Shown: positions 1 to 10,426 of the stretch, piece after piece | Layout of the letters: the number at the start of each line of letters is the position of its first letter | Position numbering within the stretch: the stretch's first letter is position 1 | Assembly (NCBI GenBank): GCA_026418415.1 | Contig: JAOABK010000006.1 | Span: forward strand, 16,157 to 80,156 | From: Pseudomonadota bacterium | GTDB taxonomy: Bacteria > CALINM01 | Reading direction: 5' to 3' | Length of the DNA stretch: 64,000 bases | Translations under genes and position numbers: made by a program | The notes under the pieces: generated by a model | What the model saw: only the letters and a program-made list of their open reading frames with translations | Databases searched by the model: none | Told to the model about the DNA's origin: nothing

Positions 1-974
1 TCCTTACCTTTGGTGTAGGATATAGCTCAGTTGATCAGTTTATGGGCTCTTTACAGGTCTCACAAAATAATTTATTTGGCAAGGGACAAAAGTTATCTGC
101 AAAGCTCCAGATAGGTAGTAAAACTCAGGAATATGATGTCAGTTTTTTAGAGCCCTGGCTATTTGGAAAACCAGTATCAGGTGGGATTGATATTTTTAAA
201 GTCAAGAGAAAATATACCGATTATACAAAAGAGAGTACTGGCTTTGGATTAAGAAGTGGTTATAGAATTAGTGATGATTGGAGTGTTACTGGAGGATATA
301 GATTTGAAATTGCAGATGTAACGGATGTAAAAGTAACTGCTTCTCAAATTATTAAAGATCAAATTGGAAAAAGAACTACAAGCTCTATTTATGGAAATCT
401 TATTAGAGATACGAGAAACGATGCCTTTTATCCTACAGATGGTTCAAGTTTTACCTTCTATCTTGAGTTTGCAGGTGGACCTTTGGGCGGTGATAATGAT
501 TATGTAAAAAGTGTGGTTGATTACGCCAAATATTTTTTATTGCCCTGGCAACATACAATTTCTATTCACGGTCAATATGGAATTGTTGAATCTTATGGTA
601 GTAAAAAACTTCCTATATATGAAAGATTCTTTCTTGGGGGTATGTATACCCTTCGTGGTTTTGAAAGTAGAAGCATTGGACCAAAAGACCCAAAGACTGG
701 CGATGTTTTAGGTGGAGATAGAGAATTATTTGGAAATATAGAATATATATTTCCTCTTATAAAGGAAGCAGGAGTTAGAGGTGTTTTATTCTTTGATTTT
801 GGAAATGCCTACAATTCAAATATTTTACCGCCAGAGTTAAGATATAGTGTTGGCGCTGGAATAAGATGGTATTCACCTATGGGACCACTAAGATTAGAAT
901 GGGGTAAGAACCTTAATCCCAAACGTGATGAAAAGAGCAGTAAATGGGAATTTTCAATAGGTACAATATTCTGA
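1..974 (+). CDS. bamA: Outer membrane protein assembly factor BamA, C-terminal part (5' truncated by window edge)
   Basis: Frame is open from the window start (LTFGVGYSSVDQFMGSLQVSQNNLFGKGQ); beta-barrel C-terminus with GGxxTLRGF motif, PLRLEWG and terminal F; next to skp/lpxD as usual. Confidence 0.95.
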   Translation, partial: LTFGVGYSSVDQFMGSLQVSQNNLFGKGQKLSAKLQIGSKTQEYDVSFLEPWLFGKPVSGGIDIFKVKRKYTDYTKESTGFGLRSGYRISDDWSVTGGYRFEIADVTDVKVTASQIIKDQIGKRTTSSIYGNLIRDTRNDAFYPTDGSSFTFYLEFAGGPLGGDNDYVKSVVDYAKYFLLPWQHTISIHGQYGIVESYGSKKLPIYERFFLGGMYTLRGFESRSIGPKDPKTGDVLGGDRELFGNIEYIFPLIKEAGVRGVLFFDFGNAYNSNILPPELRYSVGAGIRWYSPMGPLRLEWGKNLNPKRDEKSSKWEFSIGTIF

Positions 975-1003
975 TATAATAAAAAAAAATTGGAGGAGAT
1001 AGA

Positions 1004-1522
1004 ATGAAAAAAATTTTACTTTTTTTAACCTTTGTTCTTTTATTAATTGGTAGTGCCTTTGCTCAATCTGTAAAAATTGGTATAGTCGATATGCAAAGGG
1101 CACTTAATGAATCTAAAGAGGGAATGGAAGCTAAAAAGGAAATTTCTAAGAAAGCAGAAAACATGCAAAATGAGCTTAAACAATTACAGCAAGAGCTTGA
1201 TAAATTAAAATCAGAAATCGAAAAACAAAGCTCTTTTATGAGCGAGGAAGCAAAAGCGGAAAAAGAAAAGGTTTTTCAGAAAAAACTCAGGGATTTTCAA
1301 AACAAATATAAAGAAGCACAAGAGGAGTTACAACAAAAAGATGCTGAATTAACTAAAAAAATTGTTCAACGTCTTGAGAAGATTTTACAGAAAATAGGAG
1401 AGGATGAAAAATATACAATTATATTGGAAAAAAATTCAGGTGGTATATTTTATTTTGATAAAACTATTGACCTAACAGAAATATTAATTAAAAAGGCAAA
1501 TGAGGAAACCACAAAGAAATGA
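1004..1522 (+). CDS. skp: OmpH/Skp family periplasmic chaperone
   Basis: Signal peptide, [15 protein letters not shown] start and long coiled coil; between bamA and lpxD; SD ggagg upstream. Confidence 0.92.
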   Translation: MKKILLFLTFVLLLIGSAFAQSVKIGIVDMQRALNESKEGMEAKKEISKKAENMQNELKQLQQELDKLKSEIEKQSSFMSEEAKAEKEKVFQKKLRDFQNKYKEAQEELQQKDAELTKKIVQRLEKILQKIGEDEKYTIILEKNSGGIFYFDKTIDLTEILIKKANEETTKK

Positions 1523-2535
1523 AAAAATACAAGCTTTCATACATTGCTAATTTATTAAAGGGGAGCTTATTTGGTGAAGATATTGAAATAACAGGAGTGG
1601 CTTCTATACATAATGCAAGAAGGGGAGATATTACATTCCTTTTTAATAAAAAATTCACTGAGTTGGCTGTAAAATCAGATGCTTCAGCTTTTGTTGTTTC
1701 TGAGGGTATCAAACTTGAAAATAAAAACACAATAGTTGTCAAAAATCCATCCTATGCACAGGCTGTAATACTAAATTTGTTTTATCACCTAAGAGAATAT
1801 ACCCCACAAATATCTAATAAAGCTTTTGTAGCTGAGTCTGCAAAAATTGATGAGAAAGTTACAATAATGGATTTTGCTTATATTGATGAAAACGCAACTA
1901 TAGAGAATGGAAGCGTTATTTATCCATTTGTTTATGTGGGTAGGAATGTTAGAATTGGCAAAAATGTAAGGATTTATCCACATGCTGTATTAATGGATGA
2001 TACTATTCTTGGAGATAACGTAATAATTTCACCTGGTGCAGTTATAGGATCTGATGGTTTTGGTTATGCCTTTGATGGAACTAAGTATATTAAAATTCCA
2101 CAGGTAGGCAGGGTAGTTATAGAGGATGATGTTGAAGTAGGTGCCAATACTACGATTGATAGGGCAACTATAGATCAAACTCAAATTGGTAAGGGTACAA
2201 AGATTGATAATCTCGTCATGATCGCTCATAATGTGAATATTGGAGAAAACTGTATTATAGTAGGTCAGGTTGGTATTGCTGGGAGTGCAAAGATTGGAAA
2301 TAATGCTATTTTTGGTGGGCAGGTTGGTATAGCAGATCATGCTGAGATAGGGAATAATGTTATGATAGCTGCGCAATCTGGTGTTTCTGGTAAAGTAGAA
2401 GATGGTGCAAAATTAGCAGGAACCTATGCAATTGATTTTAAAAAATGGTTGAAAATACAAGCGATATTAAATGATCTTCCTGAATTAAAGAAAAAGATAG
2501 AACAAATTTTAAAGGGGAGTCAAAATGGTGATTGA
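1519..2535 (+). CDS. lpxD: UDP-3-O-(3-hydroxyacyl)glucosamine N-acyltransferase LpxD
   Basis: Hexapeptide repeats, GSDGFGYA and NTTIDRAT motifs; 4-nt overlap with skp. Confidence 0.96.
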   Translation: MKKYKLSYIANLLKGSLFGEDIEITGVASIHNARRGDITFLFNKKFTELAVKSDASAFVVSEGIKLENKNTIVVKNPSYAQAVILNLFYHLREYTPQISNKAFVAESAKIDEKVTIMDFAYIDENATIENGSVIYPFVYVGRNVRIGKNVRIYPHAVLMDDTILGDNVIISPGAVIGSDGFGYAFDGTKYIKIPQVGRVVIEDDVEVGANTTIDRATIDQTQIGKGTKIDNLVMIAHNVNIGENCIIVGQVGIAGSAKIGNNAIFGGQVGIADHAEIGNNVMIAAQSGVSGKVEDGAKLAGTYAIDFKKWLKIQAILNDLPELKKKIEQILKGSQNGD

Positions 2536-2956
2536 TAGTGTAGAAATTCAGAAAATATTACCCCACCGTTTTCCTTTTTTATTAGTTGATAGAGTAATTT
2601 CTTTCGAGAAAAATAAAAGGGCGGTTGGAATTAAAAATGTTACTATTAATGAGCCATTCTTTGTAGGGCATTTTCCTATGAATCCTGTTATGCCCGGTGT
2701 TTTAATGGTAGAGGCCCTTGCGCAGGTCGCTGGTGTTCTCGTTTTAAAATCTGCAGAAAAATATGGAGTAAATGATATTTTTTTTGCGAGTATTAAAGAT
2801 GTTAGATTTAGAAAAGTAGTGGTACCTGGTGATCAACTTGTAATGGAAGTAGAATTATTAAAACAAAAAAGGAATATTTACCTATTTAGAGGCAAGATAA
2901 CAGTCGATAATGTGATTGCTGTAGAAGCAGAGTTTATGGCAACAACGCAAATGTGA
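2525..2956 (+). CDS. fabZ: 3-hydroxyacyl-ACP dehydratase FabZ
   Basis: [33 protein letters not shown]. Confidence 0.97.
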   Translation: MVIDSVEIQKILPHRFPFLLVDRVISFEKNKRAVGIKNVTINEPFFVGHFPMNPVMPGVLMVEALAQVAGVLVLKSAEKYGVNDIFFASIKDVRFRKVVVPGDQLVMEVELLKQKRNIYLFRGKITVDNVIAVEAEFMATTQM

Positions 2957-2963
2957 GGTGAAA

Positions 2964-3743
2964 ATGGTTAAAATTGATGATAGAGCAGTGATATGTAAGG
3001 GAGCACAGATCGGTAATGACGTTGAAATTGGTGCTTATGCTTATATAGGGGAAAATGTAATTATCGGGGATAGGTGTAAAATATATCCTCATGCAGTGAT
3101 TGATGGGTGGACAACAATAGGTAATGATTGTAGTATTTTTCCCTTTGCTTCAATAGGTATGGCACCTCAAGATGTTAAATATAAAAATGAGAAAACAGAA
3201 TTGATAATAGGTGATAGAAACACTATAAGAGAATACGTTACAATCAACAGAGGGACTGTTTCGGGTAAAGGAAAAACGGTAATCGGTAATGATAATTTTA
3301 TAATGACCTCGTGCCATGTGGCGCATGATTGTCATCTGGCGAATGGTATAGTTATGGCTAATTTGGCAACGCTTGCAGGTCATGTGGAAGTAGAGGATTA
3401 TGCAGTAATAGGAGGTTTTACTGCGGTGCATCAATTTGTTAGGATTGGGACTCTTGCAATGGTTGGTGGTGCATCCGCTGTTGCTCAAGATGTTGCTCCA
3501 TATACAATAGTTTCGGGAAACAGAGCGAAACTCTATGGGCTAAATCTTGTAGGGATAAAGAGGAGAGGAATTGAAGGGGAAAGACTTGAAGCACTAAAAA
3601 AAGCTTATAGATTAATTTTCAAAAGTAAATTAACAATTGCAGAAGCAAAGGAAGCCATAGAAAAACAAGGTTTATTAAAGGATGAGGTTGAAATACTTCT
3701 GAACTTCATTTTAAAAAGCTCAAGAGGTGTAATACGTTGGTAA
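2964..3743 (+). CDS. lpxA: Acyl-ACP--UDP-N-acetylglucosamine O-acyltransferase LpxA
   Basis: Left-handed beta-helix repeats, VHQFVRIG, GNRAKLYGLNLVGIKRRG; ATG at 2964 preferred to GTG at 2958 (SD gaggtg). Confidence 0.95.
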   Translation: MVKIDDRAVICKGAQIGNDVEIGAYAYIGENVIIGDRCKIYPHAVIDGWTTIGNDCSIFPFASIGMAPQDVKYKNEKTELIIGDRNTIREYVTINRGTVSGKGKTVIGNDNFIMTSCHVAHDCHLANGIVMANLATLAGHVEVEDYAVIGGFTAVHQFVRIGTLAMVGGASAVAQDVAPYTIVSGNRAKLYGLNLVGIKRRGIEGERLEALKKAYRLIFKSKLTIAEAKEAIEKQGLLKDEVEILLNFILKSSRGVIRW

Positions 3744-4636
3744 GGGTTGGGGTGATTGGTGCTGGTTATTTAGGTAAATTTCATATACAAAAACTTACAA
3801 ATATCCCTAATTGTAAATTAACAGCAATTTGTGAAGTAAGTGAGGATATATTAAGTACATATAAAGATCATGGTATTTTTTTAACAACCAATTATAGAGA
3901 ATTATTGGGTTTGGTTGATGCTGTCTCTATTGTAGTTCCTACGACTTATCATTATGAAATAGCTGAGTTTTTTTTGCGAAATGGGGTTCATATTTTTCTT
4001 GAAAAACCAGCAACTTCAACATCTCTTGAATGTGAAAAACTGTTAAACATTCAACCACAGAATTTAATTGTACAAGTTGGGCATATTGAAAGATTTAATC
4101 CAGTGTTTAATTGGATTAAAGGAAGAGCAAATAAACCAATTATGATGAACTTCATTAGGAAATCTCCTTTTACCAATAGAGGAACTGATGTGGACATTGT
4201 ATTTGATTTAATGATACATGACATTGATTTATCGCTTAGTTTTTTTCCTGAACCTGTAAAAATTGAAAATATTATTTCCGTTGGAGCAAAGATTGTTACA
4301 AATAAAAATGATTATATGTTTGCTACAATTAATATTGATGATGTTATTATAAATTATGAATGCTCAAGGGTTTCATCAGAAAAGGAAAGGAAAATTACTA
4401 TAATAGAAAAAGGTCGGGTGTTTGAGGGTGATTTAATAAATTTTTCAGTATTCCAAAGGGAATTTAATAAAGAAGAATTAATTCGGATTGATAATAAAGT
4501 AGATGCTTTAAATGATGAATTAAAGGTTTTTATAAATTGTATAATTGAAAGAAAAAATCCCCCCGTAACTTTAAAAGATGGATTGCGGGCATTAAAATGT
4601 GCCGAAAACATCCTTAAAACAGCTGAAAGGCAATAG
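3737..4636 (+). CDS. Gfo/Idh/MocA family oxidoreductase in lpx operon (possible GnnA-like role)
   Basis: N-terminal Rossmann motif VGVIGAGYLGKFHIQKL, EKPATS motif; between lpxA and lpxB; TTG start. Confidence 0.88.
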   Translation: MVRVGVIGAGYLGKFHIQKLTNIPNCKLTAICEVSEDILSTYKDHGIFLTTNYRELLGLVDAVSIVVPTTYHYEIAEFFLRNGVHIFLEKPATSTSLECEKLLNIQPQNLIVQVGHIERFNPVFNWIKGRANKPIMMNFIRKSPFTNRGTDVDIVFDLMIHDIDLSLSFFPEPVKIENIISVGAKIVTNKNDYMFATINIDDVIINYECSRVSSEKERKITIIEKGRVFEGDLINFSVFQREFNKEELIRIDNKVDALNDELKVFINCIIERKNPPVTLKDGLRALKCAENILKTAERQ

Positions 4637-4640
4637 ATAA

Positions 4641-5774
4641 ATGAAAAAAATTTTTGTTGTTTCTGCTGAACCATCAGCTGAAATGTATGCAAGTTTCATT
4701 ATTAAAGAACTTAAAAAAACAACAGATATAGAAGTTACAGGAATAGGAGATGCTAAACTTGAGGAAATTGGTGTAACACTTATTGGAAGAGCAAGGGAAA
4801 TTGCTGTCGTTGGCGCGATCGAGGTATTAAATCATTTTTTTAAGATTAAGCAAGTATTGAAAAAATCAATAAAATGGATTAAAGATAACTCACCAGAGAT
4901 GGTATTACTATTTGATTTTCCCGATTTTAATTTTTTATTAATTAAAAGGATTAGAAAATTTTACAAAGGGAAGATTGTTTACATAATTAGCCCTCAAATA
5001 TGGGCATGGAGGAAAAAAAGGAAGTATTTCATTAAAAAAAATGTGGATAAAATGATTGTAATTTTGCCATTTGAAAAGGATATTTACAAAGAAATCGGCT
5101 ATGAAGTAGATTATTTGGGGCATCCACTTGTTGACGTTGTTAGAGTAGATAAATCCCCTCAAGATTTTAAATCAGAAATAGGGATTAAATCTGATAAAAA
5201 GCTTATTACTATCTTCCCCGGTAGTAGGATAAAAGAAATTAAAAATCATATGAGCGTCTTAAACGAATCAATTAATTATTTAAAAAAGAAGTATGCCGAC
5301 ATAGAGTTTTTATTCGTTCTTGCAAATGAACATTTTATTGATTATGTAAATAGTTCTCTTACAAATAAATCTAGGGTTCATGTTATAGCAGGTCAAAATT
5401 ATAATGCAATCAATGCTTCTTATCTAATAATTGCTAAATCTGGAACAGTGACATTAGAAACAGCAATACTTGAAAAACCAGCGGTAGTTTTTTATAAGGT
5501 AAGTAAGTTAAGCTACCTCTTTGCCAAACTGTTGGTTGATGTAAAATTTATATCCCTTCCAAATATTTTAATGAATGAGTGTGTTTATCCTGAATTTATT
5601 CAGAATGATTTTAATGTTGGTAATATTACATCATCAGTGGAAAGATTAATCGAAGATACAGATTTTTATATTTCTACTATTGAAAGACTTCAAAAGATAA
5701 AAAGTGTTCTTGGTGAACAGGGGTTTTTCTTAAGAGCTGCAAAAAAAATAGAGGAATGGCTTAATGAAAGGTGA
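4641..5774 (+). CDS. lpxB: Lipid-A-disaccharide synthase LpxB
   Basis: VSAEPSAEMYASFI, ISPQIWAWRKKR, DYLGHPLVD, PGSRIKEI motifs. Confidence 0.96.
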   Translation: MKKIFVVSAEPSAEMYASFIIKELKKTTDIEVTGIGDAKLEEIGVTLIGRAREIAVVGAIEVLNHFFKIKQVLKKSIKWIKDNSPEMVLLFDFPDFNFLLIKRIRKFYKGKIVYIISPQIWAWRKKRKYFIKKNVDKMIVILPFEKDIYKEIGYEVDYLGHPLVDVVRVDKSPQDFKSEIGIKSDKKLITIFPGSRIKEIKNHMSVLNESINYLKKKYADIEFLFVLANEHFIDYVNSSLTNKSRVHVIAGQNYNAINASYLIIAKSGTVTLETAILEKPAVVFYKVSKLSYLFAKLLVDVKFISLPNILMNECVYPEFIQNDFNVGNITSSVERLIEDTDFYISTIERLQKIKSVLGEQGFFLRAAKKIEEWLNER

Positions 5775-7518
5775 ATCAATAGAGATATATAAAAAGGTAT
5801 TGCATTTTGTAAGACCCTATTGGAAATTATTACTAATTTCAATGCTATTTATGTTGGGAGTAGCAGGTTGTACATCTCTTTTAGCCTACTTAGTTAAACC
5901 TGCACTAAACGGTATTTTTTTCCAGAAAAATGCAGAGTTATTAAATCTCCTTCCCCTTGCGATTCTTTTTACTTATGTTTTTAGAGGAATTTTTAATTTT
6001 TCTCAGGATTATTTAATGAATTATGTTGGTCAGAAGGTTATAATGGATATAAGACAAAAGCTCTTTGAGCATATTCAAAAACTTCCACTTTCACATTTTT
6101 TAACACTTCCAGTAGGTGATCTTGTATCAAGGGCTACAAACGATGTTTTTATATTACAATCTTCTGTATCAAGATCTATTACAAGCTTGATAAAAGACTT
6201 TTTTACTGCTTTAGGTTTAATAGGAGTTGTGTTTTACAACGACTATAAGCTGGCAATCATAGCATTTATAGGTATACCTTTTATATTTGTACCCATATTG
6301 AGGTTTGGACTAAAGGCAAAAAAATATAGTTATCGTGGTCAAGGAATAATGGGAAATATGCTCTCCTTTTTAAAGGAATATTTTTCAAGTATGAGAATAG
6401 TAAAAATCTTCAGTCTTGAAAATATGGGAAAAAAGAGATTTTTTGAAGAAAATCAAAGATATTTCAAAAATTATATGAAACAAATTAAGGTGAGAGCAAT
6501 ATCTGCTCCTGTCATAGATTTACTTGCAGCAGTAGCAATATCTTTCATAATCTGGTATGGTGGGAAACAGGTAATTTCAGGTAATAAAACTCCTGGAGAT
6601 TTCTTTTCTTTTATTACAGCACTTGTTTTGATGTATGAACCGATAAAAAAGATAAACGCATCATTAAACTCTATACAAGAAGGAATTGGTGCCTCAAAAA
6701 GAATATTTGAGATTTTAAGCCTACCAGTAGAAGAGCCAAAAGAGGGACAACTAATAGAAATGAAGGGGCTATTTAATGAAATTACCTTTAAAAATGTTTC
6801 CTTTAAATATAATACAAAATATGTTTTAAAGGATATAAGTTTTACTGTTAAAAAGGGAGAGAAGGTAGGAATAGTTGGACATAGTGGAGAGGGTAAAAGC
6901 ACTTTATTAAACCTTATTCCAAGATTCTATGAAATAAATGAAGGTTCAATAATGATTGATGGAATTGATATAAGAAATTTTACCTTAGAGTCGTTAAGAT
7001 CTCATATTGCTATGGTAACTCAAGAAGTAATACTTTTTAATTCAACTATAAAAGAAAACATAAGATATGGAAAACAAAATGCAACTGAAAATGAAATAAT
7101 AGAAGCAGCAAGACATGCCTATGCACACGATTTTATTATGAAAACACCAGAAGGATATGAAACTAATGTTGGAGAAATGGGAGAACTGCTTTCTGGTGGG
7201 GAAAGGCAGAGAATTGCTATAGCGAGAGCATTTATAAAAGATGCTCCTATTTTATTACTTGATGAGGCAACATCTGCACTGGACTCTAAATCGGAAAGGG
7301 AAGTTCAAAATGCTCTAAATGAACTGATGGAAGGAAGAACCTGTTTTATTGTTGCCCATCGTTTATCAACATTATCAAATGTAGATAAATTAATAGTTCT
7401 TAAGAGGGGTAAAATAGTCGAGATGGGTTCACCAAAAGAACTATACGAAAAAAAGGGAGAATATTTCAAACTATGTAAACTTCAACATCAAGGAGTAAAT
7501 TTTGAAGTTTCTGAGTAA
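5764..7518 (+). CDS. msbA: MsbA-type lipid A ABC exporter (permease-ATPase)
   Basis: TM domain plus GHSGEGKS, LSGGERQRIAIARA, LLLDEATSALD; in lpx cluster. Confidence 0.92.
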   Translation: MKGESIEIYKKVLHFVRPYWKLLLISMLFMLGVAGCTSLLAYLVKPALNGIFFQKNAELLNLLPLAILFTYVFRGIFNFSQDYLMNYVGQKVIMDIRQKLFEHIQKLPLSHFLTLPVGDLVSRATNDVFILQSSVSRSITSLIKDFFTALGLIGVVFYNDYKLAIIAFIGIPFIFVPILRFGLKAKKYSYRGQGIMGNMLSFLKEYFSSMRIVKIFSLENMGKKRFFEENQRYFKNYMKQIKVRAISAPVIDLLAAVAISFIIWYGGKQVISGNKTPGDFFSFITALVLMYEPIKKINASLNSIQEGIGASKRIFEILSLPVEEPKEGQLIEMKGLFNEITFKNVSFKYNTKYVLKDISFTVKKGEKVGIVGHSGEGKSTLLNLIPRFYEINEGSIMIDGIDIRNFTLESLRSHIAMVTQEVILFNSTIKENIRYGKQNATENEIIEAARHAYAHDFIMKTPEGYETNVGEMGELLSGGERQRIAIARAFIKDAPILLLDEATSALDSKSEREVQNALNELMEGRTCFIVAHRLSTLSNVDKLIVLKRGKIVEMGSPKELYEKKGEYFKLCKLQHQGVNFEVSE

Positions 7519-8173
7519 GGAAAAAAAAAGGGCTTTAATTATTAGGTTTTTGCCAAATATTCTAAGTAAATTTCAAAAACTTTTATTTAAAACCATATCC
7601 TGGAAAACTGAAGGGTTAGAAGAGGGCAATAAAATCGAGACACCTGTAATAATTGCATTTTTTCATGGTAGAATGATGATGTTACCCTTTTTCTATAAAC
7701 TCTTAAGACCGAATAGAAAGATAAAAATGATAGTCAGCAGTCATTTTGATGGAGACTTAGTAGGCAAAATAGTCTCTTATCATGGAATTGGTACCCTGAA
7801 AGGTTCAAGTACAAGGGGTGGAGTAAAACTTCTAAAAGAAATAATAGGACTAAAAGATTTTGACATAGGTATTACCCCTGATGGACCTAAAGGACCAGCA
7901 GAAAAAGTAAAAGATGGGGTTATATTTATAAGTAAGTTAACAGGCTTTCCCATTCTTCCTGTTACATATAGTGTTAAAAAAAAGAAGATCTTAAATACCT
8001 GGGACAGTTTTATTGTGCCAAAACCTTTCACAAAAGGGTTATTTATTTGTGGTGAACCAATTTATGTTCCAAAAGATATTAGTGATGAAAAATTTAAATA
8101 TATGTCTCAAATGCTTGAAGATAGGTTAAAGGGATTAAATACTTTGGCAGATGAATTGGTAAAAAAAATATGA
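7502..8173 (+). CDS. DUF374 lysophospholipid acyltransferase family protein (candidate LpxJ-like secondary acyltransferase)
   Basis: FFHGRMMMLPFFYKL, SSHFDGDLV, GSSTRGGVKLLKE, TPDGPKGP motifs of DUF374; between msbA and waaA. Confidence 0.88.
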   Translation: MKFLSKEKKRALIIRFLPNILSKFQKLLFKTISWKTEGLEEGNKIETPVIIAFFHGRMMMLPFFYKLLRPNRKIKMIVSSHFDGDLVGKIVSYHGIGTLKGSSTRGGVKLLKEIIGLKDFDIGITPDGPKGPAEKVKDGVIFISKLTGFPILPVTYSVKKKKILNTWDSFIVPKPFTKGLFICGEPIYVPKDISDEKFKYMSQMLEDRLKGLNTLADELVKKI

Positions 8174-9435
8174 TCATAATTTTTTTATATAATTTTCTTT
8201 TGTTATTTTTATGTCCCTTGGTTGTTATTTACTTCTTATTTCAATCTATATTTATTAACAAAAGACGCGGAGGATTGCTTAGAAAATTAGGCTTTTATTC
8301 AAAAAATGATCAGTTTGAAAATACCATAGTTATTCATTGTGTATCGGTTGGTGAAATTTTATCTGCTATCCCTTTTATAAACAAAATTTCACAAATGTTT
8401 AAAAAAAATATTATTTTAACAACCACTACGCAAACAGGTTGGAAGATCGCTAATGAAAAATTGAAAAACACTGTAAAGAAAATAGAATTTTTCCCTTTTG
8501 ATTTTCCCTTTGCTGTTTTAAGTTTTATTAATATATATTCGCCTAGGTGCATTATAATTACAGAAACTGAGTTATGGCCAAATGTAATTTTTTTTTCTAA
8601 ATTAAAAAAAATACCACTTTTTGTAATTAATGGAAGGATATCTGACAGATCATTTCCAAGATATAAAAAATTAAGGTGGTTTTTTAGAAAATTTCTTGAT
8701 TATCCATTCTTTTTAATGCAAGGAGAATTAGACAAAGAGAGAATTATTGAGATAGGCGCTATTCAAGAGAAAGTCATAGTTACTGGTAATATTAAATATG
8801 ATTTTATGCTTGAAGATCAAAAGTTTAAAAGGGAAGATTTTGGATTGTCTAACAACGATTTGGTAGTTATAGCAGGAAGCACTCATAATGGTGAAGAAGA
8901 GATCATATTACAGACTTTTAAAGAGCTTAAAAATAATTTCAAAAACCTGAAATTGATTATAGCTCCTCGTCATCCAGAAAGATTTGGAATAGTAGAGAAT
9001 CTGATGAAAGAGAAAGGCTTTAAATATACATTAAGAATTGAAAATAAATTTACAGAAGAGGTTATGTTATTAAATACTATTGGTGAACTTAAAATTTTCT
9101 ATTCTTTATGCGATATCGCTTTTGTTGGTGGTAGTCTTGTGAATATTGGTGGTCATAATATAATTGAGCCAGCTGTATTTGAAAAACCTGTAATTTTTGG
9201 ACCCTATATGCATAATTTTAGAGACATTTCTGAATCTTTCCTTAAAAATGGTGGAGCCCTTCAAGTTAATGAGGAAACAATTTCAAAAAAATTATTAGAA
9301 CTTTTATCAAATTCTGAATTAAGAAAGGCTATGGGAAAAAAGGCGAAGGAAATAGTTTTAAAAAATTCTGGAAGTTTAGAAAAAACTTTGAACTTTATTT
9401 TGGATAAGTTAGATGTTAGAGAGAATAATCAATAA
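8170..9435 (+). CDS. waaA: 3-deoxy-D-manno-octulosonic acid transferase (Kdo transferase)
   Basis: N-terminal TM, HCVSVGEILSAIPFI, TETELWPN, NGRISDRSF, GGHNIIEPA motifs. Confidence 0.95.
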   Translation: MIIIFLYNFLLLFLCPLVVIYFLFQSIFINKRRGGLLRKLGFYSKNDQFENTIVIHCVSVGEILSAIPFINKISQMFKKNIILTTTTQTGWKIANEKLKNTVKKIEFFPFDFPFAVLSFINIYSPRCIIITETELWPNVIFFSKLKKIPLFVINGRISDRSFPRYKKLRWFFRKFLDYPFFLMQGELDKERIIEIGAIQEKVIVTGNIKYDFMLEDQKFKREDFGLSNNDLVVIAGSTHNGEEEIILQTFKELKNNFKNLKLIIAPRHPERFGIVENLMKEKGFKYTLRIENKFTEEVMLLNTIGELKIFYSLCDIAFVGGSLVNIGGHNIIEPAVFEKPVIFGPYMHNFRDISESFLKNGGALQVNEETISKKLLELLSNSELRKAMGKKAKEIVLKNSGSLEKTLNFILDKLDVRENNQ

Positions 9436-10426
9436 AATTTGGTATAAGAAAGAATACTTTTTCTTATCTATAATTTTATTGCCTCTATCTTTGATTTATT
9501 ACATTTTTTGGAAAATTGCCGATCTTTATTATAACTTTTTACATAAGCCGAAAAAGCTTAACTGTCCAGTAATCAGTGTAGGTAATATATCTCTTGGAGG
9601 GACTGGTAAGACCCCTTTTATAATTTTTTTAATTCAATATTTTTTAAATAAAGGAATTAAGGATTTAACCATACTTACAAGAGGATACAAAGGGAAGAAG
9701 TTAGGTGTTATAGAAGATAAAGAGGGCGAGCCAGATGAGGCAAGATTGTTAAAAAAATTATTTCCAGAAATAGTTGTTTTAGCTAATCCTAAAAGGCATG
9801 AAGCTTTTTTGAATTATTATTCTAATAAGAAGTTACCTCAAATTGTAATTTTAGATGATGGTTTTCAGCATAGAAGGTTGTTTAGAGATTTAGATATTTT
9901 AATGATTGACGGTTATTTAAATTTTGGTAATGGATATTTATTTCCCGCTGGTCCTCTTAGGGAACCTAGAAAATCTATGAAAAGAGCAGACATAATAATA
10001 ATTAAAAGACTTGATGGAGAAGATAAATTAATTTTTGAAAAACCGATGTTTTACTTTAATATTCAGGACGTAATAATTAAAAATAAAGAAGATATAAAAA
10101 TATCAAAGGAGCTACTAAAAAACAAAAAAATTACAGCCTTTTGTGGAATTGCAAATCCAGAAGGTTTCAAGAAGACAATTATAATGACTGAATTATCTAT
10201 TGAAAATTTTTTTGCCTTTCCAGACCATTACAATTATACTAAAAAAGATATTGATACCCTTTTGGGTACTGACTGTGATGCATATATAACAACACAGAAG
10301 GACTGGGTCAAAGTTTCATATCTTTGGCCTGAAAAAAAAGAACTTTATGTTTTAATTCCAGAATTTACTATTAATGATAGAGATGGTTTTGAAAGGATTT
10401 TAAATGAAAAAATATGTTTTTCTTGA
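9413..10426 (+). CDS. lpxK: Tetraacyldisaccharide 4'-kinase
   Basis: ISVGNISLGGTGKTPF, LTRGYKGK, DDGFQHRRLFRDLDI, FPAGPLREP. Confidence 0.96.
   Translation: MLERIINKIWYKKEYFFLSIILLPLSLIYYIFWKIADLYYNFLHKPKKLNCPVISVGNISLGGTGKTPFIIFLIQYFLNKGIKDLTILTRGYKGKKLGVIEDKEGEPDEARLLKKLFPEIVVLANPKRHEAFLNYYSNKKLPQIVILDDGFQHRRLFRDLDILMIDGYLNFGNGYLFPAGPLREPRKSMKRADIIIIKRLDGEDKLIFEKPMFYFNIQDVIIKNKEDIKISKELLKNKKITAFCGIANPEGFKKTIIMTELSIENFFAFPDHYNYTKKDIDTLLGTDCDAYITTQKDWVKVSYLWPEKKELYVLIPEFTINDRDGFERILNEKICFS

Noticed and set aside
2029-3488. Antisense ORFs of 112-115 aa opposite lpxD (2029-2376) and lpxA (3150-3488)
   Set aside because: Low-complexity Tyr/Asn/Ile/Ser translations opposite hexapeptide-repeat genes; stop-free antisense frames follow from the repeat codon pattern. 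No SD or family resemblance.
6471-6902. 143-aa minus ORF inside msbA
   Set aside because: Antisense to strongly conserved ABC transporter coding sequence; no recognisable domain.
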